A stretch of DNA of 64,000 nucleotides from Ectocarpus siliculosus (taxonomy: Eukaryota > Sar > Phaeophyceae > Ectocarpales > Ectocarpaceae), in the NCBI GenBank assembly GCA_000310025.1, contig FN649738.1, positions 127,032 to 191,031 of the forward strand, in the 5' to 3' direction. The notes beneath the pieces are model-generated. The model saw nothing but the letters and a program-made list of their open reading frames with translations, was not told the DNA's origin and did not search any database. Below, piece after piece: positions 23,301-32,719 of this stretch (position 1 is its first letter; every line of letters begins with the position of its first letter). The position numbers were made by a program, and so were the translations under genes.

Positions 23301-26300
23301 TGTGGAACAGGTATTTCTTCATGCACCCCAACCCAAACCTCAAAACAATTTTTGGGCGACCGGAAACGAACTTAGAGCCTTCTCCGCGACCTCCTTCTAA
23401 CCGGTCCAGATTACGACCTTAAGAAGCGTTTCCCGTTTTAATCACACTCAGACTGGCGTGTTTCGTTGGTCAGGCGGTCAGCGCAGTCGATGCTAACACC
23501 ATAGGTGGCCTGAGACAACGCCGCACCTCCTGGACCGATTTTGTACGCTCGATCATGAGGCAGCGAAACAATGCGGTGACGGTACCGAAAATGGCGGCTT
23601 TGTAACTGCCTCGTCGAGAGCTTACCGACGACTCGCGCAACATGTGGCTTTGTGCATCCTGTTCGCCATGGAGTAATCGAGCTTCAACATTCCGTCGAGC
23701 ATTCCGTCGAGGGAGTATGATATCGCAGGCAACCGACGGTAATGATGACACACAGGTTGGCCAATAGGGCAGTGGAATGGAACACAAGCGTGTATGCCCG
23801 GCACCCGCAGAAAAGAGAGCCTCCTCTATTGGCTCGAGTCCATGGCGTTGTGATGTCTTCTGGGGTATAGACCATCGTTTGAGCCGCATTCAACACATTG
23901 CCCTGTTGTGCCCCGCAGGGTAGACGGAACATTCCGCACGCGACGCGCACAATCGGTAATGTAGGCATTTCTTGGTACGAACTAGGTGAGGGACGTGCTG
24001 ACGCCACCGGTCTTGCCCTCGAACGGGCTCGTACGTTCATCGTGTGGTCTGTGTGCACATGTGCATGTGCGCCGTCTATTTGCACGCCAATCAGAATACA
24101 GATCTGAAGAATGCGCGGAAGCAGTTGTTGTCATTGGCGAAACCACGCTGAAGACCAACCAAGCAAGCGCGGGCACTGAAGGACATGTGGTCGTTCGCAA
24201 CCCTGGGCCCTTGACTTCTCTTTGGGTCTCGTTCTCAACACCTACTTACTACCATATGTTCGTGTTTTAGATTGAAGTCGGGCTCAATCAAGTCCTCATC
24301 GTTCGAAAAATTGGATCCCTCGTGCTCGGGCACTTACGGGTAGCAGTCCCGTAATATTTTCTCCTTCCCGGCGAGCAGGTTTCTATGCCGGGGCCGTCTC
24401 AAGCGCATTCACTCTGGGCCGATTCTTGAGCGGTTATTTTTGGGGACATGTCTCCGACTCCTGCGGCAGGAAGCTGGTGATCATCATTGGGTTGTTGACG
24501 ACCACCATCGTGTCGCTGACGTTCGGTCTGTCAACAACGTACTACGTCGCCCTTTCGTCAAGGTATGCGCCCAAGGATTCCCACAACATGGCACCCCCAA
24601 CAAGTCGCACCACCCGCGCCGAACACCACACACACCCGGTTGGTGCTATTGTAGCGGATCAACGTGGGTGTCATCGAGGGGCTCAAAGAAATGAACTGCG
24701 AACGGGAGTAGGCTGACCGCGACGTGCTTTGAGGCAGTCACCGTTGTTGTAAAACGTACTGCTTCATCCAAGTCGGACCGCATTCAGCGCTCGGAGGTAT
24801 GAAAGTGCGTGATACGCGGTTCAAACGATGCGGTCGCAGAACCGAAAAAGGTATACTTGTGCCAAGCACTTGTAAATGCCCTCGCAAAAATACTCTTGTT
24901 TCTTCGCGTTATCGCCTGGAGAATGTACGGTGCGTTTGCTACGTAAGTGCAGCGTATGTGTCGCCGATGCGTGGGTGCGACACGGCTGCTAAGGGCTGGA
25001 CGCGATACGCAGGACACGACCTATAAGAAGAGCAATGGACTGAGCGAGCCAAGTGGTGTTGTGTTTGTCTTGGCTTTGCGCGGATAAAGTGAAATCTACG
25101 CACCCCTTGTCGTCTTCGGCCCGAGCAGGTTTGTTCTCGGTCTTATGAACGGAATCACCCCTGCGGTGAGAACAATTCTGCACGACATTTGCGGCACCGA
25201 GCACGTGGTTCAAGCCTTCGTCTACATTGACGGTATGAAGAGAGCTACCCTTGGTTGCCGACTCAGACTGCGAACGTGTGTGCCGCAAACAGGAGTAAAG
25301 GAGTTTCGAGCTACTACCTTACCTTACAACATACTGTGAACGGCCTCGTCCCAATAGAGGCCTAGGGTAAAGGAAGCGATCGTAAAGCCTTGATGAGGGC
25401 ACAACTAGAGTAATGCTGGCACCCCTGGCGAGTTAGCTGAAAGGCTCCCTTGGCGACTCATTGTAACAAGGCCGCTGCTGTACGGAACTAATTTCGCTGA
25501 ATCAAGGTGCGCTACCATGCCGGCGGAATTCCTGTTTAACACACGACACAAATGGATGTATGGCAAGGTGGCCCTAGCGGATCCTCTGATGGCTCGCCTC
25601 GACGCACCCTCAGTCCGAGCTTAAATATCTCGCCCGTTGGTTGGCTCCTGTCAATGCCCTACACTCGCACGCTCGGCAGGGACGAAGGCCGTTGGCATCG
25701 TTTTTGGTTCGGCGATAGGGGGGCTTCTGGTGCAGCCAGCCGAACACTACCCGAGCTTGTTTTCTGCCACGGGCGTGTTCGGGAGGTGAGGTACCAGCGT
25801 GACACGGGCCAGCGGCAAGTTGTCTGCAAACAAACGTGCTGCGCTCGAGCCTATTTCGTTAGGGTCCCGCAGGATTCTACGTTCGGCCCATTCGGGGCTC
25901 TGCTTGTTGCGCAGTGCGTCTCATTCGTACGCGTTATTCTGGTGTAGATTCGAAACCATCCCGTTCCAGCTGATAAAGCGTTGTCCACTGCCAGAGCGAT
26001 GCCATGAACACAAGCTAACCTCTACCCTTCTTTCGTCGCCGTTCGCGATTTCTCGCGCTTTCACCTCCTGGTTTCCTCGCGTCACGGACGTCGCCAAGGT
26101 TTCCGTTCCTCCTTCCAAATCTGGTGGCGGCGGGGTCCTCGCTACTGCTCCTGCCGATTGTCGTGCTCTTCCTTCCTGAAACGAAGGGTTCGGAAGGCCA
26201 ACAACCCCGGAACCCGAATCCGAGCAGGTGATGGGGCGACGGTATGAACCGAAATAGAACCGAAATACAGTCGTGATCCCGGTTGAGCGGTTTCCTGTGT

Positions 26301-29300
26301 AGCGGGAAGCCTCGAATAGCGGTTCCAAAATCTCGTGCCACGGCTGCACCTCGGTAGTCAAACTACTATACAATGCGGATCCGGTTTAGCGGCGATGCCC
26401 TCAATAAGTAGCGGTTATGACATTGTGTGACACAATGGACCGTATGATTCGGGACCACGGTCTGTACAATAAAGCGGAATATGGCTGCTGCGGCGTTGAT
26501 CAACCTCGGGGCCTGCAGTGAGGGAAACACAACAATTCGACTCCAAATGCACTGTTTTGTGGGTCCACTGCCTGCCTGGTTGTTTGGCTTCTGGAAGGGA
26601 TTCTGCGCCGGCTCTACCGTAGGCTGAGTGGCCGTTACCGTATGCCTTGCATACATGCATGCACTGCCGAAGGTGTAGAATCGTTATTTTTCCGGGTGAG
26701 CGGCCCGTCTTGTTCAATGGGCAAATCGATTGCTGTCCGTACTTGGCCAGCGGGCGAGTGAAAGGTCAATTCCAGCAGCAGTGCAGGTTGTGCCATGCGC
26801 ATTTTCGGCATCATGCAGGAGTCTCGAGATCTGAAGAACGCTTATTCTACCACAATAAGCCACAGCCAAACCATCACCACTACTCTGGCCTGTCCAGAAG
26901 CTGCCTGAAAAAGTATGAAACGTTACATTCTCTGCCCCACGCTTGACTTTGTAACCTGCCACCAGTGAGAGATACGGCACGTTTAACTCGGGGAAAAGGA
27001 AGAGCAAGGCCGAAATCGGGGAAGAAGCGAGCAACGCGACGCCGTTCGCGTCGGCCTCCACGAAGGGGCAGCAGACGCCAGAGCCAGGGTTGTTGGGAGA
27101 GGGGGGAATTCTGTCCACGCCCAAGGTCAAGAACATCCTCCTCCTTGCGTGTGTCGTGCAGGTGACATGAGAAAAAACTGCCGGATGTAGCACGGTACAG
27201 CAGAGCGCCTTGCTTTCTGTCTGTCCTTTGTGTCCATTGATTTGATAGGTCTGCCGATGGTAAAGAGAAAACACACAGAGGAAGGACAACACGACACGTA
27301 TAGAAGCCGAAACGACACTTGAGATGCAGGAAAAACCTAGTTGTGGCATATTGTCGATTTCCTCGGCCGCGTTTGATGTAGACCTGACAGCAGAAGACAG
27401 TAGGTTGGGGGTGGTAGTTCCGCGTGTTTGAAGAAGGGGACGGGGGAGGCGACAAGACCTCTTCGACGCGATCACAGTTTCTCGGATAGCGTTTCGTTCT
27501 GAGCCACGACGCGCATGCCTTCCTGCTCTCTAAGGAGCCGTGGTTAGGAGTCACCGGTGGAGGAGCAGACAATACCATCCCGAACGAACACATGGTCAAC
27601 ATCATCATCCCTTGCCGAACATCAGACCTCGAACGGCGCTTGCTCAATGGGTATACAGCTTTCAGGCCATCGGTGGTTTTTCGTGACTGGCAAGTCTTTC
27701 GTCCTGCGACGAATCTTTTTTTCCCTTCGCCAGCCTGCGAAAACGCGTTTCTAATTTCTCCATGTTAAAAATACCGCGGTGTTGCTACAATGAGATCATC
27801 AAACATCCAGATTTCACCACCACCCTGCCTACTCTCCGTTTCGAACGTCCACCGCCGCTGCAGTCATTGTTCACCGGATTCGAAGAGGTTTACCCTTTGT
27901 GGGCACTCAGTATCGTGAGCGTCGGGGGACTGGGGTGGAGCACCGTGGAGATCGGAAAGGTGGAGCAGAACGATATGTATTCTTGACCGCTAAGCATGGC
28001 AGGCGTCAACAGTTGCTAGCGTGTCGGGGGTGGGGAGGGCGGCGGGCATTGCAATGGCCCTATCAATGCTGCAGCCCATCAGCTCTTGTAACACCCTCCG
28101 TCCAACCGCGCGCGCTTGTCCCCCGTCCTCGTAAGCCTTCCCTCCCCCCGTACGCCCCCCTCGATAGATGCGAAATATTCAAATAATATTCGATTTTCGA
28201 TGTTGCTGTCGTTCGACGGAAGTGCCACCCGAGAGTAGGTGCTTCCAAGGGCCGCGAGACAGACTCCATCACTTGGATATTCATTGGGAAGCATTCTAGC
28301 GTGTGGGAGGGGGCGGAGACAGTTCCAAGGTTCACCGGTCGCTTATTTGCGCCCGACAAGTCGTTGCGTAGGAGGCTTACGTTTCTGACTGGCGTCCCGC
28401 TGCAACCAACCTTGTGGTCGTCAGTAAGCACGATTGTGAAGCCATCTGTAGGCGTTCAGCGTTGTCCGCGTTGACGGTGATTGCAGGAGCCCGCGCTTTG
28501 AATCGCACGGCACACCAAAGGTCATCGGGGGTACTCCATGCACATTCCGCGACAAGCTCTGGATGCAGTTCCGAGAGATGTACTTCGTGGGCGTGAGAGA
28601 GGCCTGATTCGCGTCCCACCTGCACCCCCTGCCTGCTTCGCCGTTCCTCGCGACGCCTCGAGCAGGTACTTCTCACGACCGGCCTGATCATGGTGCCCCT
28701 TCAGCTGTTTATTTTTCCCTCGTTCGTCAAGGCTCTGGGTGCCGTGCGTTGGATGCGAATGGGATGTTTCTTGGGCACTGTGGGTCTCCTGGCTACTCCT
28801 AACGCCACGCTCGTCGGATTCAACAACATCACTCTGTTCGTCTTTTCGGTGGCGAGTACCACTGTGGTCAACTGCTCCTTGTCGGCGGTATGTGCAAAAC
28901 GATCGAATAGTTGGGTAATGAATAGTGTGTGGTCTCGACAGTCCAGTTCGGCGTTTCGTGTTCGAGGCCAACTACGCTGTGGTTTGGTCTCCCACAAGGC
29001 GGACACGAGACGTTGGTGCTATCCTGTGACGCACGATCACACCGATGCGTATGCATGTTCTACTGTTGTTTTTATCCTCCGAGGGCCTCGGCCTTCGAGA
29101 ACGTAGACGAGGATCTAGGAAGCAAGGAAGACGATGATGACGACAATTTCTACGCGGCTCCGAGTGCGAAGACCGGGATCTTGTATCACGGCATGTCAGA
29201 GAAATGTACATGACTGAAAAGGTAGAAGGAAGGTACAGGGAGAGGCATGGAATAGTCATGAGAAGACGGTAGCTGTACTGGGGCGTAGGAAGTAGGTTGA

Positions 29301-30033
29301 AGAGGCGGGAAGTGATATCGATAGACTAGGCAAAACAATTTTGAGCCACCTGTGGCATATTAGGAAGGAACGAGTGGCCATCAATGATCGGTCCTGTGGG
29401 AACAACGCTCCGTCCCCTCGAGGTCGCGTGGTCACTGGTCTAACCGCTGAAGCATGCATAATATGAGTACGGCCGTCCCCCCGAGCGCCTTAAACCATGA
29501 ACAGGTATCACCTGGAAAAACGGTACGACCATGAGTTGGTCTTGGATGCCATCAAGCCAATTACCCGCGGCTGCGCCCCGCAGGAATTTCAGCCCAGTCT
29601 CGTGAAGGTCACATTAGTTATCCTTGGCTGCGTATTTAATTCTCCGGCCACCACCCACCCCCTGTACGCGCGACAACGTGAACCTCATACTACGCCGTAG
29701 GTTGGCATGTCGCTGTCAGTGGCATCGACGAGTATCGTCTCGTCCAGATTGCGGGGGAAGCTCAGCGGGCTATACCACATGGCGGAGAGCTCTGGCCGCT
29801 TCATTGGAGCCATCGGGTTCGCCGCCATGTTCGCGTGGTCCATCGCCCCTCACTCTACGCCACATGCGTGGGTTGACCACCACTTCGCGTTCTACGCGTT
29901 TGCTCTGGCGATGAGCGTGGTGTTGGTGCTAGCCAGGCGGACCCTGACCTCGGATATTTTCGGCGAGGAAGCTGCCGCCACGGCCGACGCGCGGGGCGGG
30001 GATGCAAACGAAGAGGGTTACATGTACGCCTAG
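11961..30033 (+). CDS. Major facilitator superfamily transporter (ZIF/YCR023C-like), nine exons
   Basis: Predicted membrane transporter of about 530 residues. Exons: 11,961-12,282; 24,379-24,562; 25,129-25,232; 25,680-25,785; 26,099-26,227; 27,569-27,665; 27,864-27,959; 28,666-28,887; 29,701-30,033. Phases match at every junction. Residues 1-68 are a hydrophilic N-terminus; helix 1 covers about 69-91. MFS motif A is GYFWGHVSDSCGRK at residues 126-139. Helix 6 ends in VVLFLPETKG, and the second half opens with FTGFEEVYPLW. The C-terminal half has the conserved GKLSGLYHMAESSGRFIGA segment; the tail is acidic and Ala/Gly-rich. The layout matches the zinc-induced-facilitator-like plant/fungal group, but the substrate is not deducible. 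Intron 1 is 12.1 kb. Exon 6 is the weakest: its donor would be GC, while an alternative GT donor at 27,673 with an acceptor at 27,811 also keeps frame. The start is the first Met of exon 1. Confidence 0.82.
12293..12745 (+). repeat. (TTG)n-tailed repeat split by a SINE insertion
   Basis: A (TTG)n tract, TCTTCACATTAAAAACCG and TCTCTCTACCC lead to ACCTTCGTA at 12,362-12,370. The family continues only after the SINE, at ACCTTCGTATGTCCG from 12,729. The uninterrupted order of the same sequence is seen, inverted, at 10,562-10,655, which shows where the SINE landed. Confidence 0.75.
12371..12728 (-). mobile_element. tRNA-derived SINE with poly(A) tail and target duplication
   Basis: On the minus strand the element starts with a tRNA-like head holding an A box TGGTCTAGTTGG (12,685-12,696) and a perfect B box GGTTCGAATCC (12,642-12,652), as needed for RNA polymerase III. 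A ~270-bp unrelated body follows, ending in an A-rich tail (T-run on the plus strand at 12,371-12,395). ACCTTCGTA flanks it on both sides (12,362-12,370 and 12,729-12,737). The head is not a working tRNA because no proper acceptor stem or anticodon arm closes. Mobilisation would need a LINE in trans. Related copies are at 16,892-17,195 and, truncated, 34,566-34,706. Confidence 0.85.
12748..13975 (+). repeat. Unknown ~1.2-kb repeat, copy A
   Basis: The copy begins with CTTGCCCGACCCTGTCTC then ATGCCGATCTCGAGCTACAG, and contains GGGAACGGCCGGTTGAAC, GCGTGCTGCGCGCCAC and, further on, AGCCTGCGGTGGGCCA and TACAGTACCTGTCTCTCTCT. Copies B (14,015-15,127), C (partial, 15,170-15,400) and D (17,697-19,270) repeat these landmarks in the same order. 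No open frame is conserved between copies and no terminal repeats were identified, so it may be a non-autonomous element or an old tandem duplication of intron sequence. Confidence 0.65.
14015..15127 (+). repeat. Unknown ~1.2-kb repeat, copy B
   Basis: Same landmark order as copy A, beginning with CTTGCCCGACCCTGCCTC. It includes a long (AAC)n tract (about 14,348-14,396) next to GTTTAATGTGAAG, the microsatellite end of the (TTG)n-tailed family, absent at this point in copy A. It ends with TTTTTTGGGGTCCCCCACTC, a string also seen near 15,928 and 19,255. Confidence 0.65.
15170..15400 (+). repeat. Unknown ~1.2-kb repeat, partial copy C
   Basis: Contains only the first part of the unit: CTACTGCAGTGCAAATTTC, ATGGCGCCTCAAGTACGGTT, ATCACGACCCCTCCCCGA and a diverged GTCTGTGTCGCCATG segment. 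The rest is either truncated or too diverged to follow by eye. Confidence 0.5.
16714..17200 (-). mobile_element. Second SINE copy beside a (TTG)n-family fragment
   Basis: From 16,892 to about 17,195 the sequence matches the SINE at 12,371-12,728 (CACTTCAAATCAGCGCTCAC through the tRNA-like head), with an A-rich tail at 16,877-16,892 on the plus strand. The B box is mutated (GACTCGAATCC) while an A-box-like TGGTCTGGATGG remains. Immediately left (16,714-16,800) is a diverged fragment of the (TTG)n-tailed family. No clean target duplication was found. Confidence 0.7.
17571..19378 (+). repeat. Repeat copy D bracketed by ~60-bp direct repeats
   Basis: Copy D of the ~1.2-kb repeat spans about 17,697-19,270. 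It is bracketed by two direct copies of GAAAGCTTCAGACAGGCAAC plus GCGACGATACT (17,590-17,632 and 19,336-19,378), with some extension upstream on both sides. The arrangement resembles a unit with terminal direct repeats, but the repeats are short, lack TG...CA ends and no target duplication was seen, so an LTR element is not supported. Confidence 0.5.
19390..19450 (+). repeat. 11-bp tandem array
   Basis: Three full copies of an A-rich 11-bp unit (GAAAATAAAAT) followed by a partial copy. Simple-sequence expansion within the intron. Confidence 0.8.
20279..20564 (+). repeat. Short direct repeat GATCCAAAATTCTAGAT
   Basis: TGATCCAAAATTCTAGAT occurs at about 20,284-20,301 and again at about 20,547-20,564, roughly 263 bp apart. 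The intervening sequence is not obviously duplicated. The nature is unknown. Confidence 0.5.
21427..22609. mobile_element. Candidate element with GGAGCGG-rich subterminal repeats
   Basis: TGTTCACGGAG at the left end is inverted at the right end (11 bp). Within ~200 bp of each end the motif CACGGAGCGG, often extended to GGAGCGGAGCGG, occurs several times in both orientations, while the middle lacks it. Flanking octamers TTCATGGA and CTCCTGGA agree at 6 of 8 positions, so a decayed 8-bp target duplication is possible. No transposase frame is inside. The 1,183-bp span and class are tentative. Confidence 0.45.
22683..23207 (-). repeat. ~600-bp dispersed repeat, copy 2 (inverted)
   Basis: This is the reverse complement of 7,157-7,765, running from a poly-C/GGTGTTTGCCGTCGGGG end to GACTATGAGTAC and a poly-C tract. 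The two copies diverge moderately and this one lacks the internal 70-bp duplication. It lies in the first intron of the transporter gene, antisense to it. Confidence 0.7.
29375..29465 (-). repeat. Repeat fragment shared with 1,395-1,475
   Basis: On the minus strand the segment from GTACTCATATTATGCATGC through CCACGCGACCTCGAGGGGAC to GTTCCCACAGGACCGATCATTG resembles 1,395-1,475 read on the plus strand. It lies in the last intron of the transporter gene (28,888-29,700). Confidence 0.5.
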
Positions 30034-31394
30034 GTCGTCGGTCGAGAGAAGGGGGTTGCAAATGGTGGTTGGCTGCGTTACATCCTGGTACTACAACAGG
30101 GGGGTACCACACAAGGAGCCATGGTTCGTGTTGGGGGAGGTGATTTTCAGCTCTTGCCGACAGCAGCAGCAGCAGCAGCAGCAAGTTCACATGTCCACAC
30201 TTGTTTGAACCTTGCTGGTTTTCGTGATGCAGGCGTAGCGATCCCTGAAGACTTTTGTGAGACTCACATATTTTGCTGTCCCTTGGAACAGCAGTGCTTA
30301 CTCTCGATGGTAGGCTCAACACAAAGGGGGGTGTCATTATCCCTCTAGAAGGGGCCGTGAATGTCTTCTTCCCTGCTTCATCCTTTAATCTAGAGTTCCA
30401 TCCCCCGCACCCTCCTCAGGGAATTGTCCCGCAGTCCCGTCCATACTTCTACATTCCAATCCCATAACGCTAGCCCACTCTGGAGATTCTCATGCCCAGA
30501 TACTTGAAATCTCAGAAGTTGACGACACGTCGGCACGACAAGGCCGGTATTAACAAAACGACATGATACGGCCAGGCAGTCGGTTTTTATGGCCGAAACG
30601 ACAAGAAATTACAAGAGCACTGAAACCAAACGTTTCGGCACAACGAGAGAAGGGCGCCATGTCTTTACAAAAAGAGCGACAAAATCAAACCGCAGCAGGG
30701 AGCAAAAGAAAGCTCTCTCACCCGAACGGAGAAAAAACGAAATATCAGAAGACTCGAAGGACAACACGACGAGCCAGACAGAAACAAACAGTTGGTCAGA
30801 GTGACCGAAGAAGGGGCCGAAATGCCAAAACGAAATCCAACATTCATTGTGCCGTACTGTAGCGAGCAGCAACAGCCCACACGCCAGTGGAGACGGATGG
30901 AGTGGACACGACTGGGAATCGGGGATGAAACCAACCCGAAGTTATATGAATCCAGCCCGAAGTCGGCCAGTGTAAACTGCAAAGCAATGCAGGTCCGAAC
31001 CTCAAGTGAAATAAATACAAGAAACGAATCTACAAGCACTCTGTGCTATTCGGTGCGTGCAAAATCATTTGGCAAACGAACCATTCGAGACGGAGATGCT
31101 CCGGGTGGGGGCATGAACGGAATCGTCAACAAGACATACGGATACAGAGGAGGGAGCAGGAGGTTTGCGCACACTCATACTACGCTGAGCGCCAGCCTTA
31201 CGAGCTCGCTCATTCTGTCGAGAAAAGCGAACACGCCTGCGCTCAAGACAAAGCTCAGACAGACGTGTGGCCTCCTCTTGTGGACCAGCGGCGCGGGTTC
31301 CATATTGCCGATATGCATGCAAGACGCGTGGTCGAAAAACACCGATCAATGTGCGACAGCGTAGTAAGCACGTCAGGCGAGCCAACTATTTACA
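30034..31394. other. Intergenic sequence between transporter and kinase remnant
   Basis: Contains a (CAG)n-type run near 30,162-30,183 and, from about 30,560 to 30,840, a purine-rich stretch low in T on the plus strand. The open frames here show no family and no splice-linked continuation. Part of the right end may be the unrecognisable N-terminal portion of the kinase remnant. Confidence 0.45.
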
Positions 31395-32719
31395 CTCTCC
31401 CTTCCTTCGCGAGCTCGATGCCATGATCCGTCTGAGAAGCCCTCACACGGTCATCGTCTACGGAGCGGTCACGTCTCTGGCGGACCGCATGGTTCTCGTG
31501 GTGGAGCTGCTCTTTGGTGGACCTCCGAACGCTTTTGAGGAACTCCTAGCAGCCCCTTCCCCAGGAGCAATCCAGGCGCATCATCGGAGACATCTGCGCG
31601 GGAATGCCTTCCTTCACAGCAAGGACAGAGTTCACGACGACCTGAAGTCGACCAGCATGCTACTGGACGGGTCTGGACGGGAGAAGGTAGAGTATGACAA
31701 TGTATGTGCTGCAGCTATCAGGCGTGTACGGCGAACGATTCTTCTCGCATTCACTGAGTGTTCTTGTGAAGCAGAGAAGTATACATCTTGACTTGCCCAA
31801 CCCGATGCCGTACTTCACGGTTTGTACACTTATAGATGGTCGCAGCACATCAACTCAATCGGTTGGCCACGTACACCACCAGGTCCAGCCAGAGCACCCA
31901 GGTGAACATCGCCTGGAGCGCCCCGGAGGTAAGCGCTCCCCTTCGCAATCCCGGGCGTACAGCTTTTTCCATCACACCGCGATTGGGGGAATGATGGGAC
32001 GGACTCACAGCGCCTCTGTCTTATTCGAGATTTTCCAACTGCAGTTATTGACGTGGGGCGATTTCCCTCTCCTGAAATCAGCACATCATCCTGAATTGTA
32101 CAGCAGTATGTACAGTTTAGTTCTCCCCCCCACTTTTGGGGGGATGATGTTGCCCGCGGTAGGCGGAAGTAGGTGTTGGTTGCTAAATTGTTTTGTCAAG
32201 AGCGTCCCCCTCAAACAGCTTAGCTCCTCATTCCCTCCCGGTCTCCGAATAATAGCATGCGGCTGTGATGTTTTCATTTTTCCCATTCTTCAGCATCTGC
32301 ACCGGGATCGCCAGTCGAGTTGGGATACCCTGCCGGCTCTCTGACGAGCAAGCGCCAACCATCCAAACTGTTGTTGCTCCTTTAGTCTCTCGCCGATATC
32401 TCAGGTGCTTGAATCTGGCGGTAGCACCTACGCCAGCGACGTCTACAGCTTCGGCATCGTTGTTTGGGAAGTTGTGTCCGGCGAACGTCCTTGGGCAAAC
32501 ACATCTCACCATGAGGGAAATCCTGTCAGCGCTGTTGACGGGGGCGCGGCCTTCGTCCCGTGGCCATGCTCCATCGTGGACATGGCAAAGGCGTGCAGGG
32601 ACGAGGAACCCCACGCGCGGACCACTTACGATGCCGTGATGGAGTGCATGAAGTCATACGGCCGCCACGAGTTGTGTAGGTTCGATCAACTATTTGTGCC
32701 GGAATCGGGATGCGTGTAG
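31395..32719 (+). pseudogene. Decayed TKL-type protein kinase
   Basis: Three blocks in kinase order. About 31,395-31,686: FLRELDAMIRLRSPHTV, VLVVELLFGG and FLHSKDRVHDDLKS, the HxDLK catalytic loop with Asp and Lys kept. About 31,834-31,928: the activation segment, recognisable as QHINSIG then ATYTTRSSQSTQ and AWSAPE. 32,405-32,719: VLESGGSTYASDVYSFGIVV to a stop. Frames are broken: a RIIGDICAGM-like stretch is shifted relative to its flanks, one base is missing before ATYTT, and an EILSALLTG stretch in the last block is shifted. No glycine loop, catalytic VAIK lysine or clean DFG motif was found. The donor after GREK, the donor after APE (GTAAGC) and the acceptor before VLES survive, so it is an exon-intron copy, not retroposed. 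Reading errors could explain some shifts. Confidence 0.72.

Larger units (their letters stand above)
12283..24378 (+). other. 12.1-kb first intron of the transporter gene, repeat-filled
   Basis: The donor GTGAGAAC follows phase 1 of exon 1 and the acceptor GGCGAGCAG precedes exon 2; joining them restores GFYAGAVSSAF in frame. Contents in order: (TTG)n-tailed repeat interrupted by a SINE, three or four copies of a ~1.2-kb unknown repeat, a second SINE, an 11-bp tandem array, the GGAGCGG-rich element and an inverted copy of the ~600-bp repeat. No gene was recognised inside it on either strand. Confidence 0.75.

Noticed and set aside
26714-27647. Two overlapping minus-strand frames of 253 and 255 residues, antisense to introns of the transporter
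   Set aside because: They overlap in different frames, have no recognised domain, low-complexity Arg/Pro/Ser composition, and lie over the exon 5-6 intron of a well-supported gene on the other strand.
30792-31364. 190-residue plus-strand frame before the kinase blocks
   Set aside because: No N-lobe kinase motif could be found in it; it looks like chance reading through purine-rich DNA.
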